From: Mesorhizobium sp. LHD-90
GTDB lineage: Bacteria > Pseudomonadota > Alphaproteobacteria > Rhizobiales > Rhizobiaceae
Assembly: GCF_030929505.1 (NCBI RefSeq)
Contig: NZ_JAVFVV010000004.1
Location: forward strand, 248,001 to 312,000
Direction: 5' to 3'
DNA length: 64,000 nt
Position numbers and translations under genes: made by a program. Of the stretch, positions 36,526 through 45,355 are shown one piece after another (the first letter of the stretch is position 1; every line of letters starts with the position of its first letter). Below the pieces are notes generated by a model. That model saw only the letters and a program-made list of their open reading frames with translations. It ran no database searches and was not told the origin of the DNA.

Positions 36526-37272
36526 TCAATAGGTTGCACGACCGCCCGACAGGTCGAAAACGGACGCCGTGGTGAAACTGTTCTCCTTGGAGACCAGCCA
36601 GGCGATCATGTTGGCCGCCTCGTCGACCTCGAGGAACCGGGCGCGCGGGATCTTCGACAGCATGTAGTCGATGTGCTCCTGCTTCAATTGATCGAAGATC
36701 GGCGTGCGGGCGGCGGCAGGCGTGACGCAGTTCACCGCGATGTCATAGCCGGCCAGTTCCTTGCCGAGTGATTTCGTCAGGCCGATTACCGCGGCCTTGG
36801 AGGCCGAATAGGCTGAGGCGTTGGGATTGCCTTCCTTGCCGGCGATCGAGGCGATGTTGACGATGCGGCCGTAGTTGCGCGCCTTCATGGCCGGCACGAC
36901 CGCGCGGTTCACGAAGAAGGTGCCGTTGAGGTTGATGTCGATGACCCGCCGCCAGGCGTCGATCGGATAGTCGTCCAGCGTGTGGTTCGGGCCGGCGACT
37001 CCGGCGGAATTCACCAGGATAGACACCGGTCCCGATTCGCCTTCTGTGTGGGCGTGCGCGGCAACCACGGCATCGGGATCGGTGATGTCGACGACGACCG
37101 CCCTGGCGGCGTCGCCGAGTTCGGCGGCCGCGGCGTTCAGTTGCGCTTCGTTGACGTCCCACAGGCTGACCTTGGCGCCCGATGCGACGATGCGCTTGGC
37201 GAAGGCGAAGCCAAGCCCTTGCGCCCCGCCGGTCACCACGGCGACCTGGCCTTCGAGATCGATCCTGTTCAT
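36526..37272 (-). CDS. Short-chain dehydrogenase (sugar dehydrogenase/FabG-like)
   Basis: A 248-residue classical SDR: VAVVTGGAQGLGFAFAKR, NSAGVAG, catalytic Ser in NIASIAG and YSASKAA. It ends VFDLSGGRATY. In the L-rhamnose region it is a candidate L-rhamnose 1-dehydrogenase or 2-keto-3-deoxy-L-rhamnonate dehydrogenase, since no other intact dehydrogenase of that kind is in the cluster. It follows the Gfo/Idh gene on the same strand by 95 bp. The pathway role is inferred. Confidence 0.85.
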   Translation of the reverse strand: MNRIDLEGQVAVVTGGAQGLGFAFAKRIVASGAKVSLWDVNEAQLNAAAAELGDAARAVVVDITDPDAVVAAHAHTEGESGPVSILVNSAGVAGPNHTLDDYPIDAWRRVIDINLNGTFFVNRAVVPAMKARNYGRIVNIASIAGKEGNPNASAYSASKAAVIGLTKSLGKELAGYDIAVNCVTPAAARTPIFDQLKQEHIDYMLSKIPRARFLEVDEAANMIAWLVSKENSFTTASVFDLSGGRATY

Positions 37273-37367
37273 CCGTTCCTCATGCTTTCGATGCGTTTTG
37301 GTTTTCGATGCCGGCGGCCGGTCATCGTATCGACTGATCTACCGCGTCCAGGCGGCGCTGTATCGTC

Positions 37368-38417
37368 TCACTGGACGTCTTCCATCCTGCCACTGCGGGC
37401 GGAACGGTACATGGCGTCGAGCAGCACGGAAGACCGCATGCCGACCACGCCGTCGGCGGGGTTGATCGCCGCGGCGCCGCGGCAGAGATCGACCAGCAGG
37501 GTGATGGGAGCGACGAGTTCGTAGTCGCCGGCTTTGGCATCCAATTCGGCGACATGCGACATGCCGTCGTGGCGGACGACCTCCACGCGCGGGCGTTCGA
37601 TGTCGAACAGAAGCATGCCCTCGCTGCCGAAGATGCGGATGTCGATCTGGTAGCCGCGCGATTTTGGCACCGTGGCCGAGCCGGAAAGCGCCATGGTGGC
37701 GCCGTTGGCGAATTCGATCACCGCGGCGTCGTAGAAGTCGACGCCGGCCGGCGAAAGGCCGGTGCGGGCGAACACCCGGACCGGATCGAGATCGACGATG
37801 CGGAACAGCGCGCCGAGGCCGTGCGTGAGCTGGCCCCAGCCATAGCCGCCCGACCGCGCGGGGTCGGCCCAGGTCGAAACCGGCGGCCGGAACAGATGGT
37901 CGCGCGTTTCCACCATCGGCTCGCCGCCGAACAGGTCGGCGAGCGCCGAGGCCATCTGCGCGACGACGTGGTGGACTTCGCCGATCCAGCCTTCGGCGAC
38001 CAGCCGGTGCGCGGTCTCGACGACAGGCCTGAAATTCCAGCCATAAGGCAGGACGATTTCGGCGCCGTTGTTGCGGGCCAGGGCCAGGAGATCGCGGGCA
38101 TCGGCCGCCGTGGTCGCCATCGGCTTCTCGATCAGCGTGTGAAGTCCCTTCGCCAGCGAAAGGCGCGCATGTTGCGCGTGCAGCGTATGCGGCGAGGCGA
38201 CGACCACGCCGTGCAGATGTTCCTTCTCCAGCATTTCGGCAGGGTCGAAATGGGGTTTTGCGCCGGGGAAATTGGAAACGACCTTGTCCATGCCCTCGGC
38301 ATCCGGCCGGACAACCGCGACCGAGCCGACATGCGGATTGGCATATAGCGAAGGGATATGGGCCAACGTCGCCCACCAGCCGGCGCCAATGACGCCGATG
38401 TTGACCTTCTCCGACAC
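37368..38417 (-). CDS. Gfo/Idh/MocA family oxidoreductase
   Basis: A 349-residue NAD(P)-dependent oxidoreductase: nucleotide motif VNIGVIGAGWWATLAHIPSL, then LHTLIEKPMATTAADARDLL with the conserved EKP Lys, and a C-terminal alpha/beta substrate domain. The start is GTG 38417 with AGGAG just upstream, not the open-frame start at 38447. It follows the isomerase relic by 19 bp and diverges from the rhamnose-type importer. Likely acts on a sugar or sugar acid. Confidence 0.88.
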   Translation of the reverse strand: MSEKVNIGVIGAGWWATLAHIPSLYANPHVGSVAVVRPDAEGMDKVVSNFPGAKPHFDPAEMLEKEHLHGVVVASPHTLHAQHARLSLAKGLHTLIEKPMATTAADARDLLALARNNGAEIVLPYGWNFRPVVETAHRLVAEGWIGEVHHVVAQMASALADLFGGEPMVETRDHLFRPPVSTWADPARSGGYGWGQLTHGLGALFRIVDLDPVRVFARTGLSPAGVDFYDAAVIEFANGATMALSGSATVPKSRGYQIDIRIFGSEGMLLFDIERPRVEVVRHDGMSHVAELDAKAGDYELVAPITLLVDLCRGAAAINPADGVVGMRSSVLLDAMYRSARSGRMEDVQ

Positions 38418-38436
38418 GGTTCTCCTCCCCTGCCGC

Positions 38437-38680
38437 TCAACAAACAACCCGCAGTTCGATGGCGAACAGCTTCGCCACCAGCCGCGGCGCCACGACCCGG
38501 TGCCCCGGCGCCATCACGCCGTGATGAGTCGGCCCTTCCGCCGCCCAGGTGTTGACGAACCTACGCAATCCGGGCGGGAAACGCACCCGGCAATTCGTAT
38601 CCCCGAGTTGCATGGATGGTCGGGGCCGCCACCAGCCCGAGAGACATGAGGCCGACGCGCGGCTTTGCCCCCAGCGGCAT
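38437..38680 (-). pseudogene. Relic of a sugar isomerase-like gene (ends kept, interior deleted)
   Basis: Reading the minus strand, an ATG at 38680 with GGAGG upstream opens MPLGAKPRVGLMSLGLVAA and stops at a TAG after about 39 codons. In another frame, a segment containing FVNTWAAEGPTHHGVMAPGH runs to a stop at 38437. The first resembles the start, and the second the C-terminus, of L-arabinose/L-fucose isomerase-like proteins (a GPTHH motif with a following GH is usual there). About 400 residues are missing between them. It would have been the first gene of the unit with the Gfo/Idh and SDR genes. Family identity is moderate. Confidence 0.5.
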
Positions 38681-38721
38681 CTCTGCTTCTTCCTCCCGGG
38701 GCCACAGTGCTAGCAGACTGT

Positions 38722-38738
38722 AACTTGACTGACAAGTT
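38722..38738. promoter_or_regulatory. Candidate FadR/GntR-type operator before the rhamnose-type importer
   Basis: AACTTG-ACTGA-CAAGTT is a perfect inverted repeat with 5-bp spacer in the 150-bp divergent region between the relic and the importer. CTATAT at 38755-38760 could be the -10 box, placing the repeat near the -35 position. The FadR-type regulator at 42632 is the likely ligand-responsive repressor. Confidence 0.5.
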
Positions 38739-38831
38739 GCGAGGTGACATCGTGGCTATATCCTGACGACCGGGAAGGGGCCGTGCGGGAAGATAGTTGG
38801 CGGCAGCGTCCGCCTTGGGAGGATCAGGGAT

Positions 38832-40013
38832 ATGAAGAGATTCGCCAGAGCGCTCGCGCTTGGTGTGGCCGTGTGCATGCTGCCCGCGGCATCCGCCTTC
38901 GCCGAGGATTTCCACGGCTTCGACCCCGCCAATTTCGACGGCAAGCGGCTCAGCGCCGAGCAGTATGCGGCGATGGTCAAGGACGCCACTGCCGTCACGC
39001 CGCCGCGCAACGGCCAGAAATACGTCATCGGCTTCGCCAATCTGCAGCGCGACATCACCTTCGGCGTGGTGGTTGAGAAATCGATCCAGGCAAATGCCGA
39101 TCTCGCCGGCGTTGAACTGCTGGTCACCGACAACCGGCTCGACGGCCCTACGGCGCTGGCCAACGCCCAGAGCTATGTGCAGCGCGATGCCGACTATGTC
39201 ATCGAATTCCAGACCGACAGCAATTTCGGCCAGACCATCATGAACGTCTTCAACGAGGACGGGGTGAAGGTCGTGGCGATCGACATACCGATGCCCGGCG
39301 CCACCTTCTTCGGGGCCAACAACCCGAAGTCGGGCTACATGTCCGGATCCTATCTTGGCCAGGCCGCCATCGCCAAGTTCGGCAAGGACAAGGCGATGGA
39401 AGGCTACTTCGTCGTCGGCGAACTGCCGCAGTCGGGCGCCATCCCCAAGATGCGCACGGAGGGACAGGTCAACGGCTTCCTGTCGGCCCTGCCGGAATTC
39501 GACAAGGCGAAGATGCTGCGCATCGACACCAAGAACACCCAGCAGGAATCCTTCGCCCAGATGTCGAACGTGCTCGGCCGCATCCCGGAAGGCGTGCCGA
39601 TCATGGTGACCGCGATCAACGACCAGTCGGCGATCGGCATGCTGCGCGCCGTCCAGCAGGCCGGGCGTCAGGCGGATGTGGTCGCGGTGGGCAACGGCGC
39701 CGACGAGACCAAGGCGCTGGTCGAGGAGCCGGATCTGGTCGCGGCGACCGGTTATTTCCCGGAGACCTATGGCAACTACCTGCTGCCGATCGCGCTGTCC
39801 GCGCTGGCCGGCAAGCCGCTGCCGCCGGCCGTGCTGGTCAACCATGTGATGATCAACAAGGCCAATGTCTGCCAGTATTACGCCGACTTCAAATGCACGG
39901 ACAAAGCCGACTTCGAATACGTGTTCCCGCAGGAAGCGTTCTCGGCCTACCTGACCGAATTGCGCAAGGAGGATTTCCTCAAGGGTTTCGAGGATCTCGT
40001 GCCGGCGAACTAA
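38832..40013 (+). CDS. Ribose-type sugar ABC substrate-binding protein
   Basis: A 393-residue periplasmic binding protein of the type 1 (RbsB/LacI-like) fold with signal peptide ending ASAFA and mature start EDFHGFDP. The fold markers are YVIGFANLQRDITFGVVVEKSI and VVAIDIPMPG. It is longer than RbsB (about 300 residues), with an N-terminal extension of about 60 residues, as in rhizobial rhamnose (RhaS-like) and related binding proteins. The downstream rhamnose genes indicate L-rhamnose or a related deoxysugar as ligand. Confidence 0.88.
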   Translation: MKRFARALALGVAVCMLPAASAFAEDFHGFDPANFDGKRLSAEQYAAMVKDATAVTPPRNGQKYVIGFANLQRDITFGVVVEKSIQANADLAGVELLVTDNRLDGPTALANAQSYVQRDADYVIEFQTDSNFGQTIMNVFNEDGVKVVAIDIPMPGATFFGANNPKSGYMSGSYLGQAAIAKFGKDKAMEGYFVVGELPQSGAIPKMRTEGQVNGFLSALPEFDKAKMLRIDTKNTQQESFAQMSNVLGRIPEGVPIMVTAINDQSAIGMLRAVQQAGRQADVVAVGNGADETKALVEEPDLVAATGYFPETYGNYLLPIALSALAGKPLPPAVLVNHVMINKANVCQYYADFKCTDKADFEYVFPQEAFSAYLTELRKEDFLKGFEDLVPAN

Positions 40014-40085
40014 AATACTTACGGATGCGGGGGCCGGAGTCTGAGCCCGTCCTCGCCGCTTCCATTTTCCAGCAGGTAGCCAACA

Positions 40086-41597
<1,512 letters not shown>

Positions 41598-41613
41598 ACC
41601 CTGGGAGCGACCG

Positions 41614-42624
41614 ATGTCCGAAATCCAGTCGACGCGGCAGGCAACGGCGGTCCAGGAGCTGGGCAGACGGCCGAAGGATCTTCTCGGCCGGCCTTGGGCC
41701 GGCGTCGCCATGCTGCTCGTGTTCTACCTGATCCTGATCGGGGTGTTCACGGCGCTGACGCCGTTCTTCCTGACGGTCAAGAACCTGCTGTCGATCGGCT
41801 CCAACATGGCTTTCATCGGCCTGATGGCGGCCGCCGGCACGCCGCTGATCATCGCCGGCGGGCTCGACCTTTCGGTGGCGGCGGTGGCCGGCATTTCCGG
41901 CGTCATCGTGGCCATGTGCTACGCGGCGGGCATCGACATCTGGCTGGCCTGCCTGATCGCCATCGCCGCCGGCGGCCTGATCGGTGCGGGCAACGGCGCG
42001 CTCACCAACGGGCTCAGGCTCAATCCATTCATCGTCACGCTCGGAACCATGTCGATCATCACCGGCCTGTCGCTGGTTCTGACCGGGGGCCTGACCCAGC
42101 CGCTGATGATCGAGGGCTTTAACTGGATCGGTTCCGGTCGGATCGGCGGCTCGCGCGGCATTCCGGTGCCGCTGGTCATCATGCTCGTCGCTTTCCTGCT
42201 GATCTGGTGGGTGATGGCCTTCACCCCGTTCGGCCGCTACATATATGCCGCCGGTGGCAATCCCGAGGCCTCGCGCATGCTGGGCATCCCGGTCGACCGC
42301 ACGCAGGTGGTGCTCTACGTGGTTTCCGGCATATCGGGCGCGCTGGCCGGCGTCATCGTTGCGGCGATGCTCGGCGCGGCCGCGCCGGATTCGGTGGGCA
42401 GGCATCTGCTTACCGTGATCGCGGCCATCATTCTCGGCGGAACGTCGCTGTTCGGCGGCCGCGGTTCGGTCTGGGGCACGCTGCTCGCCGTGCTGATACT
42501 CGGCACGCTCAACAACGGCCTGACCTTGCTCAACGTGTCGAGCTTCTGGCAGGACGTGACCAAGGGCGTCGTGCTGCTGCTGGCCGTCAGCCTCGACCAG
42601 TTGCGCGTGCGTTCCCAAGGATGA
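41614..42624 (+). CDS. Ribose-type sugar ABC permease
   Basis: A 336-residue RbsC-type permease with about ten membrane segments. The conserved GGLDLSVAAVAGISGV and the pattern GRYIYAAGGNPEASRMLGIPVDR-TQVVLYVVSG identify the family. It lies 17 bp after the ATPase and 8 bp before the regulator; one operon. Confidence 0.92.
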   Translation: MSEIQSTRQATAVQELGRRPKDLLGRPWAGVAMLLVFYLILIGVFTALTPFFLTVKNLLSIGSNMAFIGLMAAAGTPLIIAGGLDLSVAAVAGISGVIVAMCYAAGIDIWLACLIAIAAGGLIGAGNGALTNGLRLNPFIVTLGTMSIITGLSLVLTGGLTQPLMIEGFNWIGSGRIGGSRGIPVPLVIMLVAFLLIWWVMAFTPFGRYIYAAGGNPEASRMLGIPVDRTQVVLYVVSGISGALAGVIVAAMLGAAAPDSVGRHLLTVIAAIILGGTSLFGGRGSVWGTLLAVLILGTLNNGLTLLNVSSFWQDVTKGVVLLLAVSLDQLRVRSQG

Positions 42625-42631
42625 GGCCTCG

Positions 42632-43372
42632 ATGACGCCCTTAGACCAGCTTCGGCCGATCGAGGTCACGCCCTCCGCCTCCGAGAAGGTGGCGGAGCGC
42701 TTGTTGAGCCTCATCGCCTCCGGCAACATCGCGCCGGGCGACAAGCTGCCCAGCGAGAACCAGCTCTCGAAGGCGCTGCATGTGTCGCGGCCGGTGGTGC
42801 GCGAAGCGCTGCGCGGCCTGACCATGATGGGTGTGGTGGAAACCAGGCAGGGCGGCGGCTCCTATGTCACCGATCTCAAGCCGAACCGGCTGATGGCGCC
42901 GCTCTCCTTCGTGCTCAGCCTGCAGGACTACAGCCTGGACAGCCTGTTCACCGCGCGCACCGTCATCGATGGCGGGCTGGCGGCCGAGGCGGCGCGCAGC
43001 GCGACGCCGGCGCAACTGGAACGCTTCGCCGAACTGGTCGAGGTCGCCTATCGCACCGTCGCCGATCCGGTCGCGTTCCGGCTGGCGGATGTGGAGTTCC
43101 ATGAACTGGTCGGGACCGCCTCTGACAATGCCTTCCTCGACCGGGTGTCGCGGTCGCTCTACAGCCTTGCCATCGACCAGCGCCGCAAGGCCTCGGAAAC
43201 GCCCGGCGTGCTCGACCAGTCGGCGAAGGACCACGACGCCATCGTCAGGGCCATCGGCGCACGCGATCCTGAAGCGGCCGAGGCAGCGATGGTCGCGCAT
43301 GTCGAGCATATCCGCAAGACGACGCTCGACGTGCTTGCGGGCGCCGATCCCGTTCCATTCCGCATCCGGTAG
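42632..43372 (+). CDS. FadR-subfamily GntR regulator (FCD domain)
   Basis: A 246-residue regulator. Residues 10-80 form the GntR winged HTH (SEKVAERLLSLIASGNIAPGDKLPSENQLSKALHVS); the rest is an all-helical FCD effector domain with metal-site His residues (FHELVG, DHDAIV, HVEHI). FCD regulators sense sugar acids and related carboxylates, here plausibly L-rhamnonate or its dehydration product. The palindrome at 38722 is its likely target. Confidence 0.9.
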   Translation: MTPLDQLRPIEVTPSASEKVAERLLSLIASGNIAPGDKLPSENQLSKALHVSRPVVREALRGLTMMGVVETRQGGGSYVTDLKPNRLMAPLSFVLSLQDYSLDSLFTARTVIDGGLAAEAARSATPAQLERFAELVEVAYRTVADPVAFRLADVEFHELVGTASDNAFLDRVSRSLYSLAIDQRRKASETPGVLDQSAKDHDAIVRAIGARDPEAAEAAMVAHVEHIRKTTLDVLAGADPVPFRIR

Positions 43373-43378
43373 GCCGCA

Positions 43379-43447
43379 ATGCTGCTCGAAGGAAAACGTG
43401 CAATCGTCACCGGTGGCGACCGCGGCCTTTTCGTCAACCTGCAATAG
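43379..43447 (+). pseudogene. Relic of an SDR gene (short N- and C-terminal ends joined)
   Basis: An ATG 7 bp after the regulator's stop opens a 22-codon frame reading MLLEGKRAIVTGGDRG followed by LFVNLQ and a stop. The first 13 residues are the typical start of a classical SDR. The last residues resemble an SDR end (VDGGLFVN type), so the roughly 230 middle codons are gone. It would have sat between the regulator and the mutarotase, the usual place of a rhamnose dehydrogenase in such clusters. Confidence 0.6.
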
Positions 43448-43457
43448 GGAAATCCCC

Positions 43458-43775
43458 ATGCCCGAGCGCGTCGCATTCCGCATGAAGGTCCATCCGGGCA
43501 AGGTGGCCGAATACAAACGCCGCCACGACGAACTCTGGCCGGAAATGATCGAGGCACTGCACAAGGCCGGCGTCTCCGACTATTCGATCTGGCACGATCC
43601 GCAGACGGACTACCTGTTCGCGACGCTGGTGCGCTCCGACGACCACCGCATGGCCGACTTGCCGAAGACCGAGGCGAACCAGCGCTGGTGGGCGTTCATG
43701 CAGGACGTCATGGACTACAATGACGACGGCACGCCGCATGTGGTCGAACTCGCCCGCGTCTTTCACCTGCCGTAA
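43458..43775 (+). CDS. rhaM: L-rhamnose mutarotase
   Basis: A 105-residue protein matching the RhaM family: MPERVAFRMKVHPGKVAEYKRRHDELWPEM, then YSIWHDPQTDYLFATL and NQRWWAFMQDVMDYN. It interconverts alpha and beta anomers of L-rhamnose; the conserved His in RRHDELWP and the Trp pair line the site. Length equals the family norm (about 104). It lies between the SDR relic and L-rhamnonate dehydratase. Confidence 0.88.
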   Translation: MPERVAFRMKVHPGKVAEYKRRHDELWPEMIEALHKAGVSDYSIWHDPQTDYLFATLVRSDDHRMADLPKTEANQRWWAFMQDVMDYNDDGTPHVVELARVFHLP

Positions 43776-43796
43776 CCCAAGCCAAGCGGAAGCCCG

Positions 43797-44975
43797 ATGC
43801 CCAGTTTCATCATCAAGGACGTCCGCGTCTTCCTCGTCGAGAGCGAGGGCGACGGCGGCGACTATTTCCAGAAGGGCAAGGGTCACTGGCTGATCGACAC
43901 GCTGATCGCCAATCCGATGTCGGGCCATGAGAAATACAAGGCCTCCCGCTCGTCCTGGGGCATCGGCGTGATGGGCTCGATCGTCGTCGAGATCGAGACC
44001 GAATCGGGAGCGACCGGTGTCGCGACGGGCTTTGGCGGGCATCCGGCGGCCTGGCTGGTCAAGCATCATTTTTCGCGTTTCCTGATCGGCGAGGACGCGC
44101 GCAATATCGCGAAAATCTGGGACCAGATGTTCCGCGCATCGATGCCCTATGGCCGCAAGGGCATGCCGATCGCCACGATTTCCGTGGTCGACCTGGCGCT
44201 ATGGGACCTGATCGGCAAGCTGCGGGGCGAGCCCGTCTACAACCTGATCGGCGGCAAGTGCCGCGACGAGATCACCTTCTACTGCACCGGGCCCGCGCCG
44301 GACGCGGTCAAAAGCCTCGGCTTCTGGGGCGCGAAGGTGCCGCTGCCGCACAGCCATTTCGACGGCGAGGAGGGGCTCGTGCGCAACATCGACTATCTGG
44401 CGGCGCAGCGGGACAAGGTGGGGCCGGCCTATCCGCTGATGGTCGACTGCTACATGTCGTTGACGGTGCCTTATGCGATCCGGCTGGCGGACGCGGCCAG
44501 GCATCTCGACATCTACTGGTGGGAAGAGGTGCTTCATCCCGACGACGTCGAGGGTTTCAGGCTGCTCAAGCAAGCGCATCCGACGCTGAAATGGACGACC
44601 GGCGAGCATGAATACACCCGCTACGGCTTCCGCCGGCTGATCGAGGAGCGGACCATCGACGTCATCCAGCCCGACGTGATGTGGGTCGGCGGGCTGACGG
44701 CGCTGCTGCAGATCGCCGCCCATGCGGCGGCCTACGACGTGCCGGTCATTCCGCACGGCTCGGGACCCTATTCCTACCATTTCATCGCCAGTCAGCCGGC
44801 GCAGTCGCTCTGCGAATATGTGGCGGCGAGTCCCGACGGCCGTTCGATCATGCCGATCTTCGGCAAGCTGTTCATCGGCGAGGACCTGCCGCGCGACGGC
44901 CGACTCACGGTCGGCGACAAGCCCGGATTCGGCATGGAGATCGCCGACCGCGCACTGCTCCAGCCATTCGATTAG
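43797..44975 (+). CDS. rhmD: L-rhamnonate dehydratase
   Basis: A 392-residue enolase-superfamily enzyme that follows RhmD closely: GGDYFQKGKGHWLIDTLIANPMS near the start, VDLALWDLIGK, FYCTGPAPDAVKSLGF, ligands D in LMVDCYMS, E in WWEEVLHPDD and E in TTGEHEY, and catalytic His in VIPHGSGPYSYH. RhmD (EC 4.2.1.90) dehydrates L-rhamnonate to 2-keto-3-deoxy-L-rhamnonate in the non-phosphorylative L-rhamnose route. The stop TAG overlaps the left end of a palindromic repeat. Downstream aldolase or dehydrogenase genes are not adjacent; the SDR at 36526 could serve. Confidence 0.9.
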   Translation: MPSFIIKDVRVFLVESEGDGGDYFQKGKGHWLIDTLIANPMSGHEKYKASRSSWGIGVMGSIVVEIETESGATGVATGFGGHPAAWLVKHHFSRFLIGEDARNIAKIWDQMFRASMPYGRKGMPIATISVVDLALWDLIGKLRGEPVYNLIGGKCRDEITFYCTGPAPDAVKSLGFWGAKVPLPHSHFDGEEGLVRNIDYLAAQRDKVGPAYPLMVDCYMSLTVPYAIRLADAARHLDIYWWEEVLHPDDVEGFRLLKQAHPTLKWTTGEHEYTRYGFRRLIEERTIDVIQPDVMWVGGLTALLQIAAHAAAYDVPVIPHGSGPYSYHFIASQPAQSLCEYVAASPDGRSIMPIFGKLFIGEDLPRDGRLTVGDKPGFGMEIADRALLQPFD

Positions 44976-45119
44976 GGCCTGTTGATATTCGGGCCAGAGC
45001 GGGCTGCAAATGGCGCTTTTCTGCGCTTCCGATGCTCATGTACCTTCACGTACACTCCGCTTCGGTTCTCGAAAATCACCATTTTCGCCTCGCCCTGACC
45101 GGAATCTCAACAGACCCTA
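44973..45119. repeat. 147-bp imperfect palindromic element (MITE-like)
   Basis: The left end TAGGGcCTGTTGAtATTC (44973-44990) is mirrored at the right end by the complement of TAGGGtCTGTTGAgATTC (45102-45119). Similarity between the arms continues inward for about 50 bp with scattered mismatches, to a centre containing TGTAC-CTTCAC-GTACA. No open frame is inside. Ends of the form TA-GGGnCTGTTGA resemble IS5-group insertion sequence tips, so it may be a non-autonomous element. It abuts the rhmD stop codon. Confidence 0.65.
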
Positions 45120-45355
45120 GGCGGGCAGCGGGGGCGCAGCGATTTTCGCGGCGTGGGTTGCGCCGGGACCGCCATCCCGTCGGTTCCGTTCGCATGTTGT
45201 CGCCAATGTGCTTCCCCAAGGTGATTTGCCGACCTCCGCGTGGAAAGGGCTGCGCACCGTTTGATTTTGTTAACAATCCGCGCGGAAAATACGTCGAACG
45301 CATGTTCAAACGATAGCGATTCTCCTACGTTGCATCCGTTCGACAACGCCGCTCT
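45120..45355. other. Intergenic stretch before the signalling operon
   Basis: Together with the palindromic element this makes a 380-bp gap between rhmD and the GGDEF-EAL gene. I see no gene, terminator or clear promoter here. An AT-richer patch near 45260-45280 (TTTGATTTTGTTAACAATC) is the only plausible promoter zone for the operon. Confidence 0.4.
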
